64,000 nt of DNA. Source: Dactylellina haptotyla (lineage: Eukaryota > Ascomycota > Orbiliomycetes > Orbiliales > Orbiliaceae). The stretch is from assembly GCA_031310005.1 (NCBI GenBank), contig CM062383.1, forward strand, positions 2,108,001 through 2,172,000, written 5' to 3'. Position 1 is the first letter of the stretch; each line of letters opens with the position of its first letter. The position numbers and the translations under genes are program-made. Shown one piece after another: positions 34,354-46,837 of this stretch. The notes beneath the pieces are model-generated. The model did not search any database, was not told the DNA's origin, and was given only the letters and a program-made list of their open reading frames with translations.

Positions 34354-35786
34354 CTACCCTTGGGTGTCATCCGGCGTCTCCAAACCACCCTGAACTTTTG
34401 AAGCAATTGATGTTTGTGTTCTCTCGGGTGTAGAGCTCTCTTGATCGTTGGCGTTTAGTGTATCTACGAGACTTTGCGCTGTGGACGAAACAGCCTCTCC
34501 TTGGTTCTCAGGCATTTCATCAAGCCTTTGTGAGACTTTTTCGTCTCCTCCGCATTGTTTTTCTTTTTGGGAAGCGGATGATTCTCCTTCATTTTCTCCT
34601 TGCTTCGTCTTTGCGTCCTTGTAGCGTTTCATTTCGTATTGATGCCCATTGACTAGAAATAAATGCTTGCCTAATCGAAGGCAAGGCTTTTAATTTTAGT
34701 GATTCGCGTATCCAAAAAAAATATAAAATTACCGAATAAGATGAAACAATAAAATGCACTCACATGTTCGAAGCATACGCATTTTTGCAGATCTTAAGAA
34801 CGCGGCACAATCACAAGAATCTAATGTATTAGAAGCTCTTACTGTTAGCTGTGGATTCAAATATGAGTTCCTGAGTCGAGCCAAAAGAATCAGCCATGTC
34901 TTACATTCTCCTGTTTTCGAGCGCTCAATAATACACTTCTCAATTTTCACCTTCGACCCCACTGAGATCGCCACGTTAGGGATATCAGCCGATCCGTTGA
35001 GGTTATATCTAGGCCCATCTTCATTTTTTGGCTCTTCAACTTGATCTAGAGTGTAATCAGGTAGGTCTTGAATATTGTCATCTTCGGCCCGCTCTTCATC
35101 CTCTTCTTCGACTTTTCTTTCAGCATCTTCAACTTCTTTGCCTTTAGACGAGCTTTTTGCGGTGGTATGCTTTGGAGCAGCTCTCTTAGCTCTTTTTGCG
35201 GCAGGAGCCTTGCTCGTCTCTTTCGAGATCTTCTTAGCGGGTTTATCCTCTGGTGTCTCAGCCTCTTCGGCCTCTTCAACCTCTTCTGCTCTCCCTCGTT
35301 TCTTGCCTACCCTAGATTTCGGCTGCGCCTTTTTAGACCTGGGCTCGGCTTTCTTTTGTCGCTTTGGAGCGGGGGCTAGTTTCTTTGATCCCGCTGCTCT
35401 CTTCTTGCTTTGCGATTTCGCAGGAGGTGGGGCTTCCTCATCTTCATCAGATGACAGCTCCTCTTCCTCTTCTTGTAACTTCTTTTGTACGTCTCGTTTT
35501 TTAGGAGCAGGGCGTTTGCCTCGGGATCTCAAATTTTCCGACTGCTGGTCAACGAAACGAGCTGGGATAGTCTGAAAACGAATTGCAACAATGAGCCAGG
35601 CTTTCTCAATGATTGGAAGCTTGACTTGAGCACTACTTACCGTTTTGCGGATCGATCGCCTCGTCGGTTCACTGGTGCCTACGGATTTCCCGTGATACAT
35701 TGGTAGGCTGATTCATAAATTAGAAACTGGATTTACTCACTCGTGGTTGTGTTTCCGCTATGTGCCGTTTGTGCGGTGCTGCTCAT
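34354..35786 (-). CDS. Charged Lys/Glu-rich nuclear-type protein, uncharacterised
   Basis: Proposed minus-strand exons 35786-35741, 35678-35641, 35571-34905, 34792-34764 and 34665-34354 join in frame to 363 residues. The N-terminus MSSTAQTAHSGNTTTSTSEP leads to RRSIRKTTIPARFVDQQSEN. Then comes a long region of alternating basic and acidic blocks with several bipartite nuclear-localisation-like stretches (KKRAAGSKK, KRQKKAEPRSKK, AKRAKRAAPK). After it is a more ordered segment ending KVKIEKCIIERSKTGEYLQK then CVCFEHHLFLVNGHQYEMKR. The tail is Gln/Glu/Ser/Thr-rich. The last two splice sites are my best guess: GTGAGT donor at 34763 and acceptor GCAAG at 34666. A chromatin-associated role is inference from composition only. 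Confidence 0.68.
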
Positions 35787-37515
35787 CTTGACTATTTTGG
35801 GTGGTTTTGAACGTTGCCGATGATTATAGCCTGAGTGATGGGAAACCCAATATTAATATTGACTGACCTGAATATCGATCTCGGCGTATGTAATTGGATT
35901 GATAGGTGTACGGAGAGATTAGGAAGCAGAGGATTCAAGGTGATATTTTAGTTAAGGAGGAATATGTTTTGTTTGGTCGATATCGTCGCTCGTACCATGT
36001 AAAACAAAATTTACTGTTAATTACATGTAGCTATAATTTTCTGTTCGAAGAACGCTAGGGCCTCGCTTGTGCCAGTATACTAGTAGACCAGTACTCTGTA
36101 TTTCTGTCTAGTCTCAACCATTTTTTCTCCTGCACGAGCTAAGATGCAATGATTGCTCAAGGACATTGCATAAGAAGTCTGTGGAGAACCCTCTACAATA
36201 TAATAAAGCAAAACAAAGATAAAGGCATGTTTGCATTTGTTTGCGTGTCGATGCACGATTCCGAAGCACAATTGGTGTTGGAACATGTTTGAGGTAACAC
36301 AAAAATTATCTTGTCGTCAATAGCCTTAACAATAACACAAGTCATCACAATAAAGGGAAGGGCTTTTTTGGTTGATTTATGCGTAGTGACCAAGGCAATA
36401 TATCCTCTGCCAATGAAGGAGAGCAGGCCGCCTTCAAAACTCTGATTGTTTTCTCTTACCGAGCAGAGGCAGATGTTGCATTTTGAAAACTGTGTGTTGG
36501 TATATAATTAGGGCTCTTTGGGGTCTCCCTCCATCTGGGTTTGCAGGGCCCTAGGGATAGAGCCGTAATAGTATACTCATATTGAAATACTTTGGAAGCC
36601 GAATTTACTGAGTTATTTGGTTATAGGTGCTGGCTATGAATATAACTTGAAAGGGATACCCTCGTATTCACCTAGGTACCTACGTCATGCGCATGCGGCA
36701 GCACGACGGGCGTCTGCAGGTGTCTGGTACAGGGCCGAGAAAATTTCAGGTTTTAAACAAAGAAATGTACCGGAATACGAGACCAAGAACGTTATTATAG
36801 TATAACTGTGGAAGAGAGCCCCCTCCCGACAGTATATGGGTACAAAACCCACAAACTGGATTTTTAGAGGAGAAATTCGCACACTTTTATTAGTCCTCTA
36901 GACCCCTGCCCGGTAATTAAGCATCGTCTTATAATATTATGCCAGTCTCGCCGCGATTACACTGTATTATAATTATTGGTACGGCACGTGAGGTATACAA
37001 ATTTTGTTTCACTTTTCCTTGCACATGCGTGCACCTACCTTGGCACCTATCTTGCATATTCTTTGACAACATTCGCAGAACACCAGCAGGAGATAAAACA
37101 TGGAACCAAACAAAACAAGCTGGGGGATTCAAACATATAAGCTGGAGGGAATGATACGGAGAGCCTTTACCAAAAGGTGGAGCGGTATTGCGTGTCAAAG
37201 AGCACCGGGTCGACCACGCAAGTTTAATGGTATCATTCCCAGCAATAACGAAAATGACACCTAAAATAAACCCTAAGACGACTACGGCAGTAGACCAAAA
37301 CCTCGATGGTAATATAACACCTTAATCTGTGCTTCTAGTGCTTCACTGCCATTTATATGCAGCTTTAAACTTTTTAAAATCAAAAATTTCTATATTCTGG
37401 CGAAAACTAATTTAAATCGCACAAAGATTTAGTAGCATCGACCAAAGGGAAGCCCAAGGATCTAGCTCCTGGTCTTAGACCCCGACCCCAGCCCGACGTC
37501 AGGTTTACTCTAGCC
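35787..37515. other. AT-rich intergenic region
   Basis: 1.7 kb divergent region. Short ORFs only, no recognised protein. AT-rich throughout, more so at 37230-37440. Confidence 0.5.
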
Positions 37516-38277
37516 ATGGCAGAGTTCGGAGGGCCGCCGCCTCCTGCCCCGGGCCCTCCCCCTCCTCCGCCCCCACCGCTTCAACCGCCTGTTAAAATTC
37601 TGGCCAAAACGCCTCAAAACGAAATACCTATCACCCCGAAGAAGCCGATCGGAAAGCTGAATAGTCCCGCGCCGGCTGATATGATGGACGAGCTGAAAGC
37701 TCGATTCGCTCAAAGAAATTCACCACGTCCAGGAAATGCATTTCAAGAACCGAGACGGATCCCTCCACGATCTAGATCTCCAATAGTTAACGAAAAAATC
37801 GCGGCGGAACTAAAGGGTGGTATAGCGAGATTAAAATCTCCTCCAAGCGAGGCAGCCGAAGATATAAGAAGGGAGCAAATAGCTCAGAAAGAGAGGGATG
37901 AATGTCTCAAAGCAACCAGAAATCTTCCTAGGATGACCAAGGAGCTGGGCCAATCAGCAAAAATCACAGATGTGGCAGCGGCACCCCCGATTTTGAAGAC
38001 GTTGACGCCAGCTGCAGGGGCAAAGCCAGCACCTCGGAAGCTGGTAGTGTCAAAGAACGCCAACACAAATAGTGCCGTAGCGACCCAGCAAGAAAAGCAA
38101 GATACCTGTGGTGACGGGAAGGCCTCGAAGGTTGATGCAGAAGATTTCGATCCGTATGTTTATTGGTCGATCAAGATCCTCGGGCTTACTTTGATGTTTA
38201 TTGGGGTTTTGAACCTCGAGCTTTACATTCGAGGACTCTCAAATTTGATAGAATCTATGGTTGTGGAAACTGATTGA
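37516..38277 (+). CDS. Proline-rich, putative tail-anchored protein
   Basis: Single-exon gene of 253 residues, no close family recognised. It opens MAEFGGPPPPAPGPPPPPPP, a polyproline profilin/SH3-ligand type stretch to about residue 25. Two short amphipathic segments follow: ADMMDELKARFAQRNSPRPG (about 53-72) and VNEKIAAELKGGIARLKSPP (about 94-113). The second resembles a WH2 actin-binding motif (helix, then LK) but lacks a full LKKT. The middle is Lys/Ala/Pro-rich. A single hydrophobic helix lies at about 217-238 (WSIKILGLTLMFIGVLNLEL) near the C-terminus, so the protein could be tail-anchored with the proline-rich part in the cytosol. A membrane-linked actin regulator of verprolin/WIP type is one possibility, by inference only. 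Codon use and the uninterrupted frame argue that it is a real gene. Confidence 0.75.
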   Translation: MAEFGGPPPPAPGPPPPPPPPLQPPVKILAKTPQNEIPITPKKPIGKLNSPAPADMMDELKARFAQRNSPRPGNAFQEPRRIPPRSRSPIVNEKIAAELKGGIARLKSPPSEAAEDIRREQIAQKERDECLKATRNLPRMTKELGQSAKITDVAAAPPILKTLTPAAGAKPAPRKLVVSKNANTNSAVATQQEKQDTCGDGKASKVDAEDFDPYVYWSIKILGLTLMFIGVLNLELYIRGLSNLIESMVVETD

Positions 38278-39680
38278 GAGATACTGATGGCACCCACGTT
38301 ATCACAACGACGAGCTATCTAACGCTTGCGAGTTTTCTGGTGAACGTTATGCATATGCACGAATTTAGCCACCACCATTGGTTACCCCATTGGCCATGGG
38401 AAACACCGTTTGCAATGCATATCTAAGATTAGTGAAAAAACCGATATAAATCCGACCCAGATTGTCAGATTGTGATATTTAGCTGCTTACGTAGCTTACT
38501 CATAGTAAAAAACATCCAACCCTCCGTATTGTGTCCGCAACGCTTGGCTGTCTGGCAGGATACGAACTGTCGCACAAATACGAAAAATGAACCTGGCGAA
38601 GCGAGGTGGGTCTGCCTCTGCGTTGCAAAAGAGGCCAACCAAAATCTTAAAATGACGCCGGATGCCCTTTGAGCCGTGCGCCGCCGTGGCCTAAATGACA
38701 CTGCGAATTCAAAATAAAGATGCCCAGATGACCCGAAAACACACTGGTAGACATAATCGCTGAAATCGCGTTGCATGTGAACTTCCGGAGCTCATTCATC
38801 CTTCTGTCCGATTACTAGTCTCGGAAGATCCCTACTAAAAGGGCTTTGATTCTACGCGACCTCAAGACGTTGTTATCAATCCAAAGTGGTGTGACGATTC
38901 GATTATTTAGTTTGGAAGCACCGGAATAACTATAGTATTGTGGATTCAAATAATTCCGAGTCCGATTCCTACATACTCTCACCTGTATCGTTTTAATGCT
39001 ATCATTGGATCCTAGAAGGCCCTATCTTACGCGGTGGTTAAGAGTAAGTACTTATAGCATGAGCTCTCTCAACTCTTACCAAAACCGAATAATTGTCCCC
39101 AACCCTACATTATTGGGTGTGCTGTGTTCCACAATGAGAGCGTGGGTTAAATGTCTGGCATGCGTGAAACAGCTATGTCGTATCTTAATACGCTCTGCTA
39201 AGTTTTATTAGTGCGTCGCTGCTCGACAAAGTAAACCCCTCAACGTCTCAGCGACGGTTGGCTTCAGCCTCCGGGTTCTCCAGGTTTTCAGAGGGCCCAC
39301 CGCCTAGCGCCTGCGTTGCCCGATGAAGCTAGCGGGTACCCAACCAACAGGCATCTGATTATTTATTTCGGCCGTGGCACACCTGTCGGCCTGCATGTGC
39401 TGGGAATCAAAGGGTCCCACATTACTTTTGCCTACACAAGGTTCCGCCTGTGATACAGGCCTATGGTGGTTGAAGTCGGCCCCGCTTTGTGGTTGGACCC
39501 ATCGACCGCAGCTGATCTTTCTCCGTTCATAAAAGCGGCATTGGCTCGTCTTACCGCAGATATTCTTTTTCCATCTCTTTCTATAAATCAACCTTTTTTC
39601 AAATGGCCAAAATTTAACACGACTTAAGAATAACAGTTCGGGAAACAAAAATATTTGTGTAAATTTTTTTATTTTGAAAA
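38278..39680. other. Intergenic region, promoter of the fatty alcohol oxidase gene
   Basis: 1.4 kb with no gene recognised. The right end holds a TATA box at 39582. I saw no clear CCTCGG fatty-acid response box. Confidence 0.5.
39582..39588 (+). promoter_or_regulatory. TATA box upstream of the fatty alcohol oxidase
   Basis: TATAAAT, 93 bases upstream of the ATG at 39681, in a T/C-rich context. Suggests an inducible promoter; not tested. Confidence 0.45.
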
Positions 39681-42331
39681 ATGACGACTACTTACCGCTT
39701 CAAGCGTCCTTCGGACAGCTGTGTTTTCGACGACGCGCAGTGGAATATGCTTAGCCATATCTTTGAGACATTCGTGCCAAAGCTTACTCCGGAGGAAACG
39801 GCGGAGCTCAAGAGGGACTATTACGAACATGTCAAAATTAACCCGGTCAACGAAAAGTTAATTGACGCGTTCGCTGAAGAATCGATAATGGATGTGACTG
39901 CATTTTCTGAAGATGTCGATGAAATCTTCCAGTTTAACATCCCAGCAGACAAGGTTGCAGAAATCAAGACAGTTTTGAATATTTTAGAGTCAGTGTCCAA
40001 CTCTCTCCTTCAAGCTTGAATTTCGATGATAGCGGGATATGACTTCGAATTCGCTTAAGCTGTTTACTAAATAACCCTCTTTCCTTTTTAAAAAATGCAG
40101 TACCCGGCTAGGATCCCTCGCATTCACTGGCTCGACTGTTCCGTTGTATGAGAAGACTAGAGAAGAAAGAGAGCAGATAATTTCTAGCTGGTCTACAGCA
40201 AGAATGGCAGCTCTTAAAAAATTGTACAAAGCATTCGGTGGGATAGCGAAAATGATCTGGGCACGAGGAAGCACAACGTATCATGCTGCTGCCGGATTTC
40301 CAGGGTATCCCTTCACAAGTGAGGGCGAGGAAGCCTTAAAAAGAACTCTGGATACTGCAGCTGTCGCTGAGGCAAATGCCGAATTTACTTTTGAAGACTT
40401 TGACAAAGTTGCAGCGGCAGCGGATGGTGTTATCAAGCTATCGACCTCAATCTTGGTCATCGGATCTGGCTGTGGTGGCGGTGTGGTCGCTGGACATCTC
40501 ACCAAGGCGCTCCCTCACCACCAACTGATGGTTGTCGAGAAAGGATTTTGGTACCCGAATCATAAGCAACCATTAAGTGAGAGAGACGGTGTCAAAAAAC
40601 TTTACGAAGAGAGCGGCACTATTCAAGTCAATGACGGAAGGTATGTACAAAGTCTATCTCAATACAATGTTATTTATTTCACGGGCGACGAGCATCTAAT
40701 CCTTAACTGTTTTTTTTTTTTTTGAAATAGTATGGTAGTGTTTGCTGGTAGCACCTGGGGTGGCGGTTCCACTATAAATTGGGGTGTCTCATGGCAGGTA
40801 TGACAAACCCGCTTTTAGTCTTGACCGTAGAAGTTATGAGCCGGATCCTTACTTATCCAACCCACACGCAGCTTCCTGCCCGCACAAGAAAAGAATGGAC
40901 CGAGAAATTTGGTCTCAAATTCGCGGAATCGCTGGAATTTCAAGATTGTATGGACTAGTAAGTTCACTAAATCACGAGCATTAATGTCAGTAATAGATCT
41001 GACTTAAAGGTCTAGTGTTTCACAGGTCGCCCAGGTTAAGACCTGGACGGAAGCAGAGCATAACCCGAGCAATGCACTCATCTCAAAAGGTAGCCACTTG
41101 CTAGGTGAAGGTTATGTATCTGTCCCACAAAATATCGAGGGTGACCCTACCGCACACAATAAAATATGCGGTGTCTTCTGCTCGATATCTTGCAAAGGAG
41201 CAGGTAGAGATTCTCCATCTCGAGGTGGAAAGATGGCAGTTACTAGGACTTACCTCGCCGACGCCCGGGAAAGGGGAGCGAAGTTTGTTCAGGGCTTCAA
41301 CGTTACCAAATTGGTTTTCGATAAGAGCGGGAATGTCACCGGGGCTGAGGGTCTTTGGAGAGCCGACCCTAGTGAACCGGATGGCACTGGCAAGAAAGTT
41401 CTCATCACCGCGAAGAAGGTAGTCTGCAGTGGCGGCACTCTCAATACACCGACTATATTGCTTAGGAGTGGTTTGAGAAACTGGTGGATTGGGAGGAACC
41501 TCCACCTCCACCCAGTCGTTTTTTGTCCTGCGGAGTGGAAGGAAGAGACAAGACCATGGGAAGGCTCAATCATTAGTGTTGCGAACACTGAACATACCAA
41601 TATCGACAATGACGGGCACGGTGCTGTCGTCGAAGGTATGCTCATGCTTCCAGGTCTTGGGCTGACCTGCCTGCCATGGAAAAACGCCTTAGAATACAGA
41701 AAGTTATTGCTGCGTTTCAAGCACCTTACGAATAACGTCATCATCGCCCGTGATCGAGACGCTGGGCGCATTATTCTTGACCCGAAGACAGGAAAAGGAA
41801 GAATCGATTATATCGTTTCCGAACACGATAAAAAGCACCTGCTTGAAACTCTGATTTCGACTATGAAAATGAATCGAGCTGCTGGAGCTTATAGAATCTT
41901 CCCACCTGTTGTTGGTGTACCGATATACACCAGGCTTGAAGATAAAGAGGCGGATCAAAAGGCGTTTGATGATATAATCGCGACGCTAAGGAGGACTGGT
42001 CTCACGGCCGATAATACACCTTATGGTAGCGCTCATCAAATGGGAACCTGCAGAATGGGACCCACATATCGGACTGGTGCTTGTAACGAAAAAGGGAAAG
42101 TTTGGGAAAAGAACGGTCTATATGTAGCTGACGCAAGGTAAGTCTTATTCATCTTTACGTGGCCCAATACGACTACCGCGTATGATTCAGATACTAACCC
42201 AATTGTCGATCTTTAGTTTGATGCCTGCTAGCTCTGGCGTTAATCCCATGACGACGACCCAAGGTTTAGCAGAGTGGGTTGCGCGTGGAATTGTTGCGGA
42301 CATCTTGAAGGAGGAGGGCTCCAAGCTTTGA
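39681..42331 (+). CDS. FAO1: Long-chain fatty alcohol oxidase (FAD, GMC superfamily)
   Basis: Oxidises long-chain fatty alcohols to aldehydes with release of H2O2 in the omega-oxidation/alkane pathway; membrane- or peroxisome-associated in yeasts. Six exons, 39681-39988, 40101-40640, 40731-40797, 40872-40957, 41016-42137 and 42217-42331, join in frame to 745 residues, the family length. The FAD-binding glycine motif is ILVIGSGCGGGVVAGHL (about 220), followed by MVVEKG. GMC blocks are STWGGGSTINWGVSWQLPAR, KVVCSGGTLNTPTILLRSGL, GSAHQMGTCRMG with the catalytic-region His, and SSGVNPMTTTQGLAEWVARG. The N-terminus has the alcohol-oxidase-specific helical region (LPxLTPEE-like KLTPEETAELK). The acceptor of exon 5 must be the CTAG at 41014-41015; the next AG would create a stop. 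Intron 3 ends after a 13-base poly-T. Confidence 0.94.
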
Positions 42332-43676
42332 ATCTGGAAATTCGAGGCGCAAGATTCACTTTTCATATGTATAAAATGATTCCACGGCTTTCTGATCTAC
42401 TCGCCCGCAATTATAATCGCCCTTTACCGTAATTTAATGAACTCATACCGCTGTACCAGATTCGAAAAATGATGATAGCGATTATGTTGATTATGACAAG
42501 ACTTTTGAATATTATCTGGGACTCGTAGGGATATATGCCTAATCCAAGAAAGAGATTCATAAAAAGAATCTTTTGTTATCTAATTTATGCACCAGATTAA
42601 TATTAAAGAGACAGGCTCTAGACCACATCTCGATCGGCACGTGTTCTTTAAGCGGCAAGTCGCGCTTGCCGGTTCCAAAAGTACCAATTTAACCCTATCT
42701 TAAAACAGAAGACCACGCAACTCTTAAGTATGCATGCGACGTCTTGGAAAGCGCTTAACTTTGATCAGTTATTTTGTTTAACTATGCCCCTCTATATTCA
42801 AAATGTTGAAACATTCTGTTGCCCTTGTTATGACATAGCCTAGTAAGATAACCGCATGTTCTCGAACAGCGATGCAATAAAATTAACTCGTATAGGTATC
42901 TACTCGTCCAAAAGGCAGATTAAGATGTAATAAATAAACTTTTACTCTAAGAATCTTAGCAGAGATGTCGCTTTATATTTTACTGAGCTACTCATCGGAA
43001 GCTGGGTAACATACACCTATGTTTATTGTACTCGTAGTACTCAACCTTATTTTGAAAGATGTATTATCAGACACGAACCCATACATGCCGAACTATCGAA
43101 TCGGTGCCACAGTTTAATTGCATACCATATCAATATTAAAATTAAAACATCCTGGGATTTTTCTCACTGTCCGTTCCTATCTGATATCTGACTGTATCTT
43201 CTCGCCCGCAAGCGAGGGAATGCCGCATTCATCTCTCGGCTAGCCCTGTACGATCAGGTGTTCACGGCTCTGGTTTAAATCAGGCTTGATTGTCTGCAAG
43301 CGTGGTATGTCCCGTCCCTATTGCACTGCTAATCGCGGATATCTCAATTTAAAAAATTATATTTTAATTTCCAAAGCGTCGGTCTTTCGCAATTTCGGCG
43401 CTGTCGACTGTTGTGCTGGGTAACCCGCGTTGCTTCGAGCGAGGTGCCCTGTCACGTGATCGCACTCTGTGTTTGATCGATGCCCTCGAAACCTTTTATA
43501 ACACCAGCGCCCGGGCCCATCCACCTCCATCAAGGATCTCGATACTTCAGTCGCGCGACCCAAAGCACCGCCAAGGCATCAATCGATGCCCGGATAACAC
43601 TATCACGCCCGGACCGAATAGCACAGCCTTCAGAAACGACAGAACATCCACCCATTCTAGCTACGAATTCCTAGCC
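42332..43676. other. Intergenic region before YSH1
   Basis: 1.3 kb, AT-rich. A perfect 7-base inverted repeat (CGGCAAG / CTTGCCG, 5-base loop) lies at 42653-42671, and a CACGTG box lies at about 43453-43458, some 220 bases upstream of YSH1. No gene recognised. Confidence 0.5.
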
Positions 43677-46600
43677 ATGGCGAACAAGCGCAAGGCGGAC
43701 GCGTCCGTTGACGAGGTCATCGTCAGTGCACTCCATCCCAGTTATAAGATTTTTGGTTAGAAGATTCTAACATTATGGATTACAGGATCCTAGCGATATG
43801 CTCTCCTTTATATGTCTCGGCGGCGGCAGCGAAGTCGGACGGTCTTGTCATATAATCCAATACAAAGGCAAAACGGTGATGCTGGATGCGGGTGTTCATC
43901 CTGCATACGAAGGCATCTCAAGCTTACCTTTCTACGATGATTTTGATCTAAGCACAGTCGATATCCTTCTAGTATCCCAGTATGTCCTCGGGAATCGTTC
44001 GCTCCAAGTACAGCAAAACGTATGCTAATCGAAGTTGTAGTTTTCACCTGGATCACGCCGGATCCCTCCCATATGTTCTCACAAAAACCAACTTCAGAGG
44101 CCGAGTTTTCATGACACATCCCACCAAGGCGATATACAAGTGGTTGATGAGCGACAGTGTCCGAGTTAGGTATGTCACTGCTTTCCGGTTTTCTTCTTCA
44201 GCGAATGCGTCCGTTTTTCTTCCTTGCGTTTTTTCGGAACTCGGGCTTCAGTGTTTCATATTGTGGTTCTCCAAATTGCCCTCTTATCAGAATCAAGAGA
44301 CGCCTCCCGTGGAACTCTTGTCTTCCATGCACAGAGCTCCAAACCAAAGGATACAGGGCCTGTTTTGCCTTTGTGAATATGATTTTGTTCAAGTTTTATT
44401 CCTAGCACTTCCCCGGATGTTTCCCGCTATCAGTATTTGTCCCACACATACCTCTCAGCCATATTTTGCTGCCTTCCACATTTCAAGAGAGTGTATCTTA
44501 GTAGTACCAAGCAAGAAAACAATTATTCTACCATATACAAATATCCTATGCATTTCTGTACATAGTAGCATATGGAACCAGAAATGGCCAAAACCACCTA
44601 GAGTGCTTTTCTTTGAAACCGTTATCTGACGTTAAATGGCCTTGTGTGTAGTAACACGACATCAGAGCAAACAACCCAGCTATTCTCCGAGACCGACCAT
44701 CTTTCGTCCTTTTCCCAAATATCTGCGATTGACTACTATCAAACCCTACATCATTCATCTATCGCAATAACACCATACCCTGCCGGACATGTTCTCGGGG
44801 CAGCAATGTTTCTCATAGAAATCGCCGGGCTTAAGATATTATTCACTGGAGATTATTCTCGCGAAGATGATAGACATCTCGTTTCCGCAAGTTTACCGAA
44901 GCACGTTAAGCCTGATATTCTTATCACAGAAAGTACATACGGTACTGCTTCGCATATGCCTCGAATGGAGAAAGAAGCTCGATTTATTTCTTTAATTACA
45001 AGTATATTGGACCGGGGGGGAAGGGTTTTAATGCCCGTCTTCGCGCTCGGGCGAGCTCAGGAGTTGCTTCTAATATTGGAAGAATACTGGGAAGCCCACG
45101 AGAGATATAGGCAATACCCTATCTACTATGCTTCGTCATTAGCCAGACGGTGTATGGCTGTGTATCAGACTTACATTCACGCCATGAATGATAACATTAA
45201 ATCGCTATTCAGAAGTAAAATGGCGGCTATTGGCGAAGCAGCAGGAAAGGATGGCCAAGCGATTGGCGGCACGAATCCTTTCGAAATGAGGTGGGTACGG
45301 TCGTTGAAATCGCTAGACAGATTCGATGACGTAGGAGGATGTGTTATGCTCGCGGCGCCGGGTATGATGCAGAACGGTGTCTCTCGAGAGTTGTTAGAGA
45401 GATGGTGCCCTGATCCGAAAAACGGTGTTATATTAACAGGTTACTCCGTTGAGGGAACGTTAGCGAAAAGCATTTTGAACGAACCTATTGAGATCCAAGC
45501 TTTCAAAAAGGAGCATACGAGCCGGAGAAGTGGTAGAGAAGAAACAGACCGTGTTATGATCCCCCGTCGGTGCAGCATTGATGAGTTGAGTTTCGCTGCA
45601 CACGTCGACTATGGGCAAAACAGCTCATTCATCGAAGAAGTCGGAGCTAAAGTTATTGTAAGTGCTAAAAGATTTCGATGTTCTTTTCGGGAATTCTAAT
45701 TATTTTTTAGATATTGGTCCACGGAGAGACAAATGCTATGGGAAGACTCAAGAGTGCCCTGCTAAGCAAATATCACGACCGCCGTGACAAACCAAGAATA
45801 TACAATCCAAAAAACTGTGAGGAGCTTCATATTCCCTTTAAGGGAGAGAAGATCGCCAATGTCAGTCTTTCCTTCTTGAAGATCTACAGTACGCGCAACT
45901 TATATAATTAATAAAAAAATAGGTCGTTGGCAAGCTTGCAAAACATCCTCCATATCCAGCCAAAGATCTTGAAAAGTCTCTTGTGAAGACAGCACAGGAC
46001 CAAATAATCGCTGGAGTGCTAGTTCAAAACGACTTCAAACTGTCCTTGATGTCACCTGAGGACCTACGTGAATTCGCAGGTTTGACTACAACGACCGTCA
46101 TGTGCAAGCAGCGGGTGCCGCTCAGCACTGCTGGGGCCGGACTCGTCCGATGGAGTTTGGAGAGCATGTTCGGTGGCGTTGTTACAGTCAAGAAAGAAAA
46201 GACAAATGGCTACATCGAGGATGACGAGGACGAAGATTCTAAGGACACAGATGAGGAGCTCAACGCCATAAAGGAACAGGCATCGCGAGACGAAACTTTT
46301 CGAGTTATGGACTGTGTTACAGTATCATGTCATACCGGATACGTCGAATTAGAGTGGGAAGGTAATATTCACAATGATGGAATTGCGGATGCCATATTGG
46401 CAATTCTTCTCAGTATTGAAAGCTCACCAGCGAGCGTGAAATGTGAGTGTTACTCAACCAACTTCATATATTTACTCGTCCAATTGCTAACAACAAGGGG
46501 TTTAGATTCATCAAAACCACACACTCACAACCACGATAACCCATCTGACCATGCCAATATTAATCTGTCTACCCGCATTGACAGAATCCTCTGGTTCTTG

Positions 46601-46837
46601 GAAGAGCAATTTGGCAACGGTGTTCAACCGATTGGGCCTGAAGGAGATGATGTTGACCTTGATAAAGGTCAGATCAAAATGAAGTTACGAATCCAAGTGG
46701 ACGAGCACGAAGCCATCGTCAAATTTGACCCTCTGGAAGTTGAATGCAAGTTTGAAATCTTGCGACGAAGGATCAGCGCAGTACTCGAAAGGGCAATTGA
46801 TACAGTTGCACCATTCGTAGACCCGCATACCGAGTAA
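43677..46837 (+). CDS. YSH1: mRNA 3'-end processing endonuclease Ysh1 (CPSF73)
   Basis: Ysh1/CPSF73 is the zinc-dependent endonuclease of the cleavage and polyadenylation factor; it cuts pre-mRNA in the nucleus before poly(A) addition. Exons 43677-43721, 43786-43979, 44041-44169, 44652-45657, 45711-45860, 45923-46442 and 46506-46837 join in frame to 791 residues (yeast 779). The metallo-beta-lactamase fold is clear: [14 protein letters not shown], the HxHxDH zinc motif at 80-85 ([12 protein letters not shown]), [12 protein letters not shown], and [14 protein letters not shown]. The beta-CASP region follows: [27 protein letters not shown], and FAAHVDY. The C-terminal domain matches the family up to [12 protein letters not shown]. 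HxHxDH is assembled across the second intron. Intron 3 (44170-44651, 482 bases) is far longer than the others. The last intron is 63 bases with no stop, so retaining it would add 21 residues in frame. Confidence 0.96.
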
